Source: Branchiostoma floridae (taxonomy: Eukaryota > Chordata > Leptocardii > Amphioxiformes > Branchiostomatidae). Taken from it: a stretch of 48,463 nucleotides of DNA. Location of the stretch: positions 679,424 to 727,886 of the forward strand of contig NC_049992.1 in assembly GCF_000003815.2 (NCBI RefSeq), in the 5' to 3' direction. The position numbers and the translations under genes are program-made. The stretch's first letter is position 1; the number at the start of each line of letters is the position of its first letter. Of this stretch, positions 40,802 through 48,463 are shown piece by piece. The notes beneath the pieces are model-generated. The model saw only the letters and a list, made by a program, of their open reading frames with translations. It searched no databases and was not told the origin of the DNA.

Positions 40802-41005
40802 CACGTCGAATCTCCGGGCCACTCCGTGTCTCTGGACCAAGTTCGTATCTTGGACTCTGAACAGGATTGGTTTGTGAGGGGCGTCAAGGAGGCTGTCTAC
40901 ATCAGGGCACATCAACCCTCATTGAACCGTGATGGTGGCAGGTTTCGCCTTCCCGCCATTTATGATTCGCTGCTACCTGACGTCATCCGACGACTTCCGG
41001 ATTAG
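40802..41005 (+). pseudogene. Penelope-like element, C-terminal (GIY-YIG region) coding remnant
   Basis: The open frame, without a start, reads SLDQVRILDSEQDWF, RGVKEAVYIRAHQPSLN and RDGGRFRLPAIYDSLL, then a stop at 41003-41005. The string W-F-x-R-G-V-K-E-A-x-Y-I-R, P-S-L-N-R-D-G-G, R-L-P-x-I-Y-D-L-L is typical of the very C-terminus of Penelope-like retroelement proteins, just after the GIY-YIG endonuclease. A degraded hammerhead core follows 17 bp after the stop, as in complete elements. Only the 3' end is present; the RT domain is missing. Confidence 0.8.
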
Positions 41006-41022
41006 TGCAGCGAATCATTCAT

Positions 41023-41050
41023 CTGATGATGGTCGGAGTATTCGCCGAAA
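41023..41050 (+). other. Degraded hammerhead core after the Penelope-like stop codon
   Basis: CTGATGA (41023-41029), a weak GGT/GCC stem, then CGAAAA. The GUC cleavage triplet is gone. Position directly after the coding end supports the element call. Confidence 0.4.
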
Positions 41051-41404
41051 ATTTATGGTGAGTTTCTTTCTTTGTGTTGGAACAAAGTTTAAACTGTTCA
41101 CTATGGAATTTACCAACACAGATGAGCTTTCATTCGGATATGATTCAGATTATATTACATGACCCAAGACTGTGCTGATTTGTCAAAGGTTAACCAGTCC
41201 TTAGCTAATCAGCACGGAAAGAAAATTAAGACTGATTGAACTAAAGTAAGGAGGATGGTACCCGGCCTCTCAAGTTAGCACAAAGAGTTAAGAATAAGAA
41301 TTTAAAAAGATTTAACGATTCTTGGTAGGAAACCAATGTGCTGCATTGGCGCACCAAATCCATAGTGTGTTTTTGGCACATAGTTAGACAGATTAGCCAA
41401 AGAG

Positions 41405-41555
41405 GCTCAGTGGGCGTCACTCCACCGTAAAGTGAAAGTCATCTAAAGTGCCTTTCCCAAGGGAAGGGCACAATGTCGGGGCATGGTGGGTATCGAACTC
41501 AGGACCTTTCGATTCCGAACGCTATTCGTCTACTGGAGCACTAAGTCTCACAGGG
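41405..41555 (-). mobile_element. tRNA-derived SINE head, degraded
   Basis: On the minus strand TAGTGCTCCAGTAGACG (A-box-like), GAGTTCGATACCC (B box), then GTGCCCTTCCCTTGGG and AAAGGCACTTTAGATGAC. The body is related to the SINE at 14674 but with a different head. Confidence 0.65.
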
Positions 41556-41769
41556 ACAGAACTGTATGCCATGTGTAAGACGGCTCCAGCAGATGTAGCT
41601 TTGTTGTTTGGAGTATCCGTCTCCTAGGAGGACTATCAACCAAGGATGCAATGGGTTCCTCCTACCCCTGACTGGTGTGCCATGGCGGGTGCGTCATGCC
41701 CGAACATGCCCCTATGGCCTGTCACCACCACAAAGGCCTGTCACTGCCACTAGCCGCAGCTAGATACTT

Positions 41770-41911
41770 ATTTACACCTGAGTTAAGTGAGAAAAGTCGT
41801 GTAAAGTGCCTTTTCCCAAGGGCACAAGATCGGTGACACGGCAGCTGGATTCGAACCTGCAACCTCTCGGTCTCGAGCTGAACATGCTGCCACTGCGCCA
41901 CGCGGTCCCAC
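41770..41911 (-). mobile_element. tRNA-derived SINE head
   Basis: On the minus strand GGGACCGCGTGGCGCAGTGG (A box), GGTTCGAATCC (B box), then GTGCCCTTGGGAAAAGGCAC and TTTACACGACTTTTCTCACT. Same family as 14674, 3'-truncated. No clear duplication. Confidence 0.75.
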
Positions 41912-42111
41912 ACGTGTAAATACATAAGGAACAAACAATTGATATTGATCTGGCATATTGTAAAGACCACAATAGTACAAAGTAAAATATGCATGATTTC
42001 ATCACAGCAATGGAATGTGTCAGTCCTGATTTGGCTCCAACAATACTGACTGACAAGCTGCCTTCATAAAGGATATGCCTACATAGACCTACAAGTTCGT
42101 TAGTGAGTAAT

Positions 42112-42285
42112 TATTCATAGCATGTTCACTCTGGGTAATCAGCTTACGAACCACAAATGTCAACCTTTTCAACTTTATTGATCGCAGTTCAAATCTCCAA
42201 ATACATTGCAGCACAGTAGCACACTGAATTGCCTATTCAGGTATTAAAATGGCTTTGTCATTAGTCACAATGGTCACACCAATTT
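42112..42285. other. Intron without recognisable feature
   Basis: GGTCACACCAATTTAATTGC at 42269 is a remnant of the 21515-type MITE end, next to the LINE fragment. Confidence 0.35.
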
Positions 42286-42289
42286 AATT

Positions 42290-42560
42290 GCTTGGTTGTC
42301 GAATTCCTGCACTTCTCAGTTTGAAAAAGACAACTATTCTGGGAAGTCCACGCTCAGAGCTTTTTTCCAAGAACAACTTCGCTATGGAATGAGCTTCCAC
42401 GGACCTACTTTCCCATGGGATACAATCTACAACTGTTTAAGTCAAGGGTTAACACACATCTTTCTTCACTATACAGTATTGTAACCCAAAACGTCTCAGT
42501 GGCTCCAACAGCCTTGTTTTGCGGTGAACTCTAAGTAAATAAAAAAATAAAAAAACTCAC
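42290..42560 (+). mobile_element. 3' end of a non-LTR retrotransposon
   Basis: One frame reads AQSFFPRTTSLWNELP, then YNLQLFKSRVNTHL, ending at a stop near 42532. SFFPRTxxLWNxLP followed by LxxFKxRVxxxL is the standard C-terminal signature of LINE reverse-transcriptase proteins. A short 3' UTR ends in an A-rich TAAGTAAATAAAAAAATAAA tail. A second 3' end is at 26811. Severely 5'-truncated. Confidence 0.85.
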
Positions 42561-43615
42561 CAACATGAAAAACTACCATATTTTGGTACAAGTCCTTATC
42601 TTTATCATTTCTGGTCTACATGTAACTTGTTTGTAAGTCAAGTTTTACTGAAATAACTAAGTTGCAATTTCATTAAAATTTTGACAGAATGACAAAATTC
42701 AATTTCCTGACAGTACAATGGAGGCACAGGAGTCTAGTCTAGTCTGTTTATATTCCTGTCATAATTTTGTTAACCTCCATTTCTTTTCTATCAGAAAAAA
42801 GAAATATAATTTGTATAAAGAGTATGACTTCCTTCAAGTTGGTTTTCTTTGTGCACACACCCTGTACTGTAATGCTATGTAAAACCTACACTGTTCCCTG
42901 TCGATAATCTGACAGGTTTATTATCGTCGTATCCATTTTTGATTATACTGCTGCTGGGATCCCTGTCACAGGGGTAGGCAGCAGTCGGATACTAAGTCTT
43001 CACACTGTGCTTCCATGCTGCTGGTCCGTCCAGTGAGTCCAGCTCTGGGCTTCAACTCCATGGTTTGCCTCGATGGCCGGACCATACCTTCCGCACCCGC
43101 AAGTCAGCGAGGCCCGCAACAATACCGGCTGCTCGTCGGTGACTGCTACCGGCACTGCCTGTGCCTTTATCTTATTATATTATATTATGTACAATAAATA
43201 ATTCAGCACAATTCCGCAGCACGTAAGCTGTACACTGTGCTGATTTCCTACATTATCACTGATGACTGAACTCTTTATTTTGCTTTTATTATCAATTTAC
43301 TTTTCCTATCTTTGTTTGGGTCTTTAGAGTTGTATATTAATTTGTTATTGAAATTTGTAACTGTTATTGTTTGGTAATATTTATTACTACACTAATTTGG
43401 GAATATTCATATTGATTCATATGACATAAACTATATAGATATGGACTTCTGAGCGGAAGCAATTAAATGCACAATACATTTTCCCCATTACAAATATATA
43501 TGGTTTAAAGTAAAGCATTTGCATCAAATTTACAACACTTCAGCGCCAGAACTAACACCTATTATTAACATGAAAAACGTAGTAGTAAATTCATGAAGAT
43601 ACAATGTCATGATTA
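42561..43615. other. Intron without recognisable feature
   Basis: A GC-richer patch at 42950-43165 has short plus-strand frames with no known domain. Otherwise AT-rich. Confidence 0.35.
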
Positions 43616-43762
43616 CAGTCAAACCTGCATTAAGAACACCTGACCATTGTGATCACATTTTGCAATGTTTCTTTGGATAATTTTTCCCATTTAAAAGAAA
43701 ATGAAGAATCCTTTCTTTAGTCCATTCAGTTGACACAGTGCCTATAGACCATAGTTGGACTG
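43616..43762. mobile_element. Short pogo/Tigger-like MITE, TA TSD
   Basis: The left end is CAGTCAAACCTGCATTAAGA and the right end ATAGTTGGACTG; TA on both sides (43614-43615, 43763-43764). At 147 bp it is a deletion derivative related by its ends to 31991-32829. Confidence 0.65.
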
Positions 43763-43955
43763 TACAAGTATGAGTTTTATATATACTATTAACTTATAGA
43801 TCAATTTTCTGTTCATCCAAAACATTAAGAATCCTTTCTATAGCAGCCACCTGCCGCTCTATACTCCTCTGACCTTCTGTAACCTACATTGTACTCGTTA
43901 CACAAGACTAATTAATCACTGCGATAATTAAGGAATTCCGTGCCACAGACGTTAC

Positions 43956-44040
43956 CTTTGGAGACGCGGCTGTTCCCGACCGGAATGCACCCCCGACAGG
44001 CAGCGCGAGAGAGCGAGAACGACCAACAACCCTTGTCCAT
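43956..44040 (-). CDS. Candidate alternative first exon of aPKC (speculative)
   Basis: Minus strand: ATG at 44040 opens 28 codons (MDKGCWSFSLSRAAC, then RGCIPVGNSRVSK) and one G, then donor AAAG|GTAACG (43955). The phase-1 end joins the PB1 exon at 40044 to give ...[11 protein letters not shown] in frame, replacing the first half of PB1. An overlapping upstream ATG (44060) ends in phase 0 and would meet a stop after splicing, so the exon might be only 5' UTR. The sequence lies at the edge of the only clearly CpG-rich block of the window (43940-44430). Similarity to known proteins is not recognised. Confidence 0.3.
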
Positions 44041-44430
44041 CCCTCCGACTTAACGGCCATGAAAACCCGATCTAATCATCACTCCCCCACCATGGCATGG
44101 TGCCTATCCTCACAGCACGAATACGATAGCGTGATGGTATATGTAAAAAAATCGCTCACACCTCCGAAGCTCGCAGGAATAAAACGAAACAGAATCAGGT
44201 CAGAAGAATCCCCGTAGTTGTACCACAGGTATTTCCTGAGAAGGGACGATAAATCAGATCGCGTCGACGTCAGCGGTGTCAGTCCCCCGGGGGCGTATAT
44301 CAGTCATCCGAGCGGCCGTTATATAAAAATGCCCCACAGAGGACACGATATTCGGCTCTCCCTAAACCTAATCAAATCCTCTCGGCACAAATGGAGCACA
44401 ATGGTTTGATTGGGATAGTCTAATTTAGGG
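44041..44430 (-). promoter_or_regulatory. CpG-rich block, possible promoter
   Basis: CpG is frequent here (CGCGTCGACG, CGAGCGGCCG, AAACCCGATC), in contrast to the surrounding intron. On the minus strand TTTATATAACGG (44313-44324) is a TATA-like word, and TGACGTCG near 44268 resembles a CRE. If this is a promoter, transcription toward lower coordinates would run into the candidate exon at 44040. It could equally be a plus-strand promoter (TTATATAAAAATG). Confidence 0.35.
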
Positions 44431-44540
44431 CAGCGACTAATTTAGGGCGGCTACTATATCCGGATGCATAATGGGTACAGATCAGCTTCAGATCTGAGCA
44501 AATAAATTCTGATACAAACACAAAATTTTACAGATACAAT

Positions 44541-44909
44541 AAGGGTTCAAAATACACATACTTAACTTGCAATTTGCACATAATTTTTGAGATTTGCATG
44601 TAAAATTATTCTGAACTTGCAATCTTGCATGTTGAAAATACCTGGCCTATTGGAAAAATACTGAGGAATTAGACCCCCTACTCTTAGACAAAAAGACAAA
44701 TGGACGTGTGTCTTTATCCTTTCTTGTTTTTGCCAGTAACTTTCTCTGGTAACTTTACTAGATGTAATCAAAATTCACCGATTCAAGCTAGCGATACTCG
44801 TCGCCATCACTGCCTAGTTGTATTTTGCATGTAAATTTTTCAAATTGCACGTAAAATTTTTGCCAACTTACAATTTTGCATGTAGTAAATAAAAGTATTT
44901 CGATCCCTG
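44541..44909 (+). mobile_element. hAT-like MITE, TTGCATGTAAAA subfamily
   Basis: It starts AAGGGTTCAAAATAC and ends GTATTTCGATCCCTG. Subterminal words are TTGCAATTTGCAC, TTGCATGTAAAATT and TTGCACGTAAAATTT. No target duplication is visible. It shares only the outer ends with the other members. Confidence 0.6.
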
Positions 44910-44914
44910 TAAGA

Positions 44915-45459
44915 GATCATAACCATTGATCCTCCAAGTACATGTAAAATGGACTCACGACAGTGATACGAACAAAAAATTTTACTGATACAAAAGTAAA
45001 AAGATCATTAAGAATCATTAATCATTAAAATTTAAAATCCTCAAATCAGTGATGACGGAGGAAAGGATTTAGATTCACTCATTCATAATTAGGAGTTGAC
45101 TGCAGCAGTTGCAATTTTTACAAGTATAACACTGGTGCCTTAAACTGTGACTGCATTTCAGTCTTATACAAATGTGCAATCTAATACATAACATGCAATA
45201 AGTGAGAAAATGAAACCATAACAGCTGCAAAGTTGAGGGATTACCACAGAAAACGGAAGGCTTCGCACGGTGCATCAGAGGGATCAGGTTACGATCAATA
45301 CCATCCATCATTGTCGTTACCGAAACACGCCGCGCCTCATCTCCTAAGCCTGGCTCAAGACTTCACACAAGACGAAGACAAGACGTCTTGGAAAGTGACT
45401 GAAGGTTAGACAATAGAGGTAGAATATACCGTACTACAACTGAAATCATGCAACTCCAT
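44915..45459. other. Intron without recognisable feature
   Basis: An AAGACGAAGACAAGACGTC purine-rich palindromic patch is near 45372. No coding exon supported. Confidence 0.35.
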
Positions 45460-45486
45460 AAATTCTCTTTTTGTCCCAGGAGCATC

Positions 45487-45536
45487 CTCAATCTTTCAGT
45501 CACCAACAAAAGAGAATAGATACTATCTGAAACGTC
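45487..45536 (+). other. Degraded Penelope-type hammerhead
   Basis: CAGTCACCAACAAAAGAGAA, then TAGATACTATCT, then GAAACGTCGGAC. The 3' half of the core (GAAACGTC) is intact but CUGANGA is lost. Confidence 0.35.
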
Positions 45537-45908
45537 GGACTTAAGAGAATTTCTGTACTATGTTTGTACATCTAGCGCAAGTCATATCAACTTTGCATTC
45601 TAAACAATTAACACCTACTTGCCAATCTTTCCTCCAGTGGAATAAATAGGAAGAGGCCTACCAATTGACTCCCTGAATTCCAATATTCCCAGAGATTTCG
45701 TATTGACGGAGCCGACAGCACTTATATTCCTGACACCGCTTGTCTCGCCTGCACATGCTGGAATATTCCCAATTCCGATAAAGGCTCGCACACCTCCATA
45801 CTCAATTACCATTGATCAAAACGGTCTGCATATCATAAATACAGACATGAAGGAATATTTCTCTCTCTCGGCATAAATACAGACACTCAGGAATATTTCT
45901 GTCTCTTA

Positions 45909-46275
45909 GGCCACACTGATTTAATTTCTTGGTTCACGGATTCGCTTGCTCCTATTTTTTGGAAATAAAAATAAAAATAAAAACTACTACTCAGCAAATT
46001 TTCACCATTAATGAAACCATTCACCAACTTTCTGGTGTAGCAAATTGGCCTTTATATTATAAGCTCCTTAAAGTGTGGGTACAGGTGCTGTTACTGTACA
46101 AAAATAGTGTTTTTGTACTTTTTTCAAGCTGAAAACTTTTTTTCTTTATGTTTTGGATTAGACGTTAACTTTACCCCAACCATTTTACAATTTGTATTTT
46201 CATTTTTATTTCGCCCTCTCGCTCCATATTTTTTATGAAAAAATCCGTGAACCAAGAAATTAAATTGGTGTGGCC
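45909..46275 (-). mobile_element. Harbinger-like MITE, inverted copy of 21515
   Basis: GGCCACACTGATTTAATTTC to GAAATTAAATTGGTGTGGCC, flanked by TTA (45906-45908, 46276-46278). The interior is the reverse complement of 21515-21880 with few changes. The 67-codon frame across it occurs in both copies and is repeat-derived. Confidence 0.85.
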
Positions 46276-46425
46276 TTAGGCTCTCTTTACAACAAGGATT
46301 TTATGGTAATGGCAAATCGGGATGTGATTTCTGTACGTTTCTTTCATTTCTTTCAAAGTCAGATTAGGGTTCTTTACAGCTGCTTACATTTTCTTAGGCC
46401 AAATTTCCTTTAATGTGGCCCATTA

Positions 46426-46813
46426 CAGCGTGCAAAATACCACTTGCACATTGCAACCACTTTTTGCTCGGTGCAACTTACTTCTAAACTCAGGTTGCAC
46501 AGTGCGCAACCTAGATTTTGAGCCTCAGAACTTGATTTTGTTGTCACTTTACTTCCAAGAAAAATACCCTCCAATATAATAGATACTATCATTTTTTATT
46601 TCCTTGATTTGAGCCTGTTGATTTTTAGTTTGAAACAAACATGCTTATAAGTAATATGATACTAAAAGGTTATGTACGTATGCAGGTATTGTACCTTTTT
46701 TTCAGAAATTAGTGAATTGTAGGTGGTGCAACTAAAAATTCAGATGTGCAACCTAGTTTTTGCCCCAGGTTGTACACTGTGCAACCTGGCTCAGAAAAGT
46801 ATTTTGTACATTG
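46426..46813 (-). mobile_element. hAT-like MITE, AGGTTGCAC subfamily
   Basis: The ends are CAGCGTGCAAAATACC and AGTATTTTGTACATTG, with CATTA duplicated exactly (46421-46425, 46814-46818). Subterminal words are AGGTTGCACAGTGCGCAACC and CAACCTGG. Outer ends are diverged from CAGGGCTCGAAAT, but the layout is kept. Confidence 0.75.
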
Positions 46814-46818
46814 CATTA

Positions 46819-47789
46819 GCTATCATTCCAAGGAGCTCTCACTCTCCGGCTGATGATTGTATGTTGGCTGACCAATAATTAATGAGCCACAGTCAGGTCC
46901 ATATCATTAAAGCACGACGCCTGTAACAGGCAATAATTTCTTAAGTCTTTACAACTAAAAGCAATTGCAAGCATACATGTCATTCATTGCTTAAGATATC
47001 TGAGAGACAGCGATATCTTCAGACTATATCTAGGAAGTTATCACTTTTAATATCACAAGCCGATTCAACTGGCACGGCTAGCTTAGCAAGAATCGGCTTT
47101 CCATAAAACAATCGAGGCTGGGGCCTTATTTTCTCTTAAGTCAAATAAGGGTTTCTTTTAGAATAATTAGAATATGTTACAAATACATATCTCATAAATT
47201 TCAGTTTACGTTTTGAACAGTATCACTTTGGCCAGAATCTATAAGAAAAAAAAAAGAAAAAAAAAAAGAAAAGAAAAAAAAAACAACCTCATGAAATAAA
47301 ATTGTATACTTTTACATATGCTACACCAAGTATACAGCACATGATGATACTACGTAGCAACTTAAAAAAGTGCCAACTGAACTCGAACTTGGTACCATTA
47401 CAACATCGTTATTGCTGAGAATATGACAAATACAGGCCTACCTTCCCAGATTTCCTGTATCAACCAGTATCAGAGAGATTTAGAACCAGTAACATGTGGT
47501 GTTCCTAATCGTGTTGTACTTCCCCATTTCCTCTGCTTATAGGGTGTAATTAGTATCAATTTGCATAACCTGGGGGAAATTATGAGCACACTCGTGTGGA
47601 ACTGAATTAATAATGGAAGCAGCACAGAGGCGGGTGATCGATGGGTACTTAACAACAGCGGATCTGAAGTCAAGATACTAATAGCCTGGTATAGCTGGAT
47701 ACCAGGCTAAAATTGTAATTTGCGAAGAGGAGAGAAGAGACTCGGGAGCTATAATTACGGCTGGATACCAGGCTAGATACTAAAGCTAC
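46819..47789. other. Intron; A-rich tract and small palindrome only
   Basis: (A)n with G interruptions is at 47247-47283. AGCCTGGTATAGCTGGATAC and GCTGGATACCAGGCTAG form a local duplicated palindrome at 47682-47710 and 47759-47776. No gene seen. Confidence 0.4.
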
Positions 47790-48170
47790 AACAATTCTTT
47801 TCTTTGGCTTTCAGACATGATTGTAAAGTGAAACGTCATAGAAAGAAGACGGCTAGGAACTTAAATCTGACTCTGTTTACTGCCTGATCAACAAACAGTT
47901 AACAACAGAAGTAAGACCAACCAATTCTTTTCTTTGACTTTCAGACATGATTGTACAGTGAAAATTCATAGAGAAAGCTAGAAACTTGAATCTGTTCACT
48001 CACTGAAAAAGTTAACAACAAGAGATCTTAAGATCAACCGATTCATTTCTTAGCTTTGAATGTAAGGTAAAGAAATCAGAGAGAGATATGTGAGTAAAAC
48101 TAGAATCTGACATTTTTCACACCTTATGTGTACTTGTAGACTTTCTCTCAGAGTGAGTCAGACTCTGTTT
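47790..48170. repeat. Tandem array, three diverged units of about 130 bp
   Basis: CAATTCTTTTCTTTGGCTTT, CAGACATGATTGTAAAGTGA, CATAGARAAAG, CTAGRAACTTRAATCTG and GTTAACAACA recur near 47790, 47920 and 48035. The TTTTCTTTGRCTTTCAG word resembles a 3' splice site on the plus strand in each of the first two units, but no exon follows. Confidence 0.7.
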
Positions 48171-48346
48171 TCTGTTGATTTTCCAAGTAATATTTTCCCC
48201 ACTAAAAATGAATACAAAATACCTAAGCCAGCTAATTCCAGAACACTTCTAAAAGGTAATGTCCTACATGGAGAATATTCAGACCAATAAGACAACCTTG
48301 CTACAAGAATGGCGTACGGATCTTCCTATGCATGAAGTGCCCCTTA

Positions 48347-48463
48347 GTATTTACCTGATGCTGCAGAAGACACGAAAGCATTATCAGCTCTGGCAGACCG
48401 TATCCGACAGACAGTATTACCGCGGGGAATTGCCCCAGACGGATTAAGATGTACCAATCTTTC
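48347..48463. other. Open frames on both strands at the right edge, unresolved
   Basis: Plus strand: open from 48350, reading AEDTKALSALADRIR, QTVLPRGIAPDGLRC to the edge, after an acceptor-like CTGCAG. Minus strand: open from the edge, reading HLNPSGAIPRGNTVC, RIRSARADNAFVSS, ending CATCAG|GTAAAT in phase 1, which would join the PB1 exon in frame. Neither is recognised as aPKC, whose first PB1 half has a different sequence. It may be retroelement coding. Confidence 0.25.

Noticed and set aside
41770-41911. Functional tRNA gene
   Set aside because: A and B boxes are good, but the cloverleaf is not closed and the sequence continues into a SINE body.
40045-48463. First half of the PB1 domain
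   Set aside because: No minus-strand frame resembles the expected beta-strand and lysine region or the MKWIDEEG end; it is probably right of the window.

Overview
The window reads as genomic DNA of an invertebrate deuterostome, most likely a lancelet (Branchiostoma). It has no prokaryotic gene organisation. It holds short exons with canonical splice sites inside very long introns, plus a dense mix of SINEs, non-LTR and Penelope-like retroelement debris and many small DNA-transposon derivatives. A block of exactly 100 Ns (37337-37436) is a scaffold gap. The species call is an inference from gene and repeat style; no alignment was run.

The only host gene I can support is an atypical protein kinase C (aPKC, the PRKCI/PRKCZ ancestor type) on the minus strand. 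In transcript order the exons are: end of the PB1 domain (40044-39955), PB1-to-pseudosubstrate linker (18462-18412), pseudosubstrate plus start of C1 (14419-14334), the rest of the C1 zinc finger (13204-13073), then three linker exons of lower confidence (5942-5841, 5136-5058, 4776-4694) and perhaps a fourth (1565-1479). All junctions agree in reading phase. The N-terminal half of PB1 should lie beyond the right end and the kinase domain beyond the left end. Two candidate alternative first exons (30702-30672 and 44040-43956) end in phase-1 donors that splice in frame into the recognised exons.

The introns (1.1, 4, 21.5 and more than 8 kb among the certain exons) are built from two things. One is local tandem arrays with unit lengths of about 50-350 bp (1-520, 7.9-9.1 kb, 13.2-13.9 kb, 16.9-18.4 kb, 20.8-21.2 kb, 22.0-24.6 kb, 25.0-27.3 kb, 28.0-29.6 kb, 35.3-35.7 kb, 47.8-48.2 kb). 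The other is small transposons, many with visible target-site duplications: a set of at least seven foldback elements with hAT-like CAGGGCTCGAAAT ends, Harbinger-like, pogo/Tigger-like and Mutator-like MITEs, tRNA-derived SINEs, LINE 3' ends, and Penelope-like fragments carrying hammerhead ribozyme motifs.

The most unusual structure is at 13208-13960, directly upstream of the C1 zinc-finger exon. There a minisatellite has captured the 3' splice site and first part of that exon. It repeats them eleven times, mixed with telomere-type TTAGGG motifs that read on the gene strand as CCCTAACCC, a good branch-point match that also supplies in-frame stops. It is a ready-made array of decoy 3' splice sites in a polarity-kinase gene.
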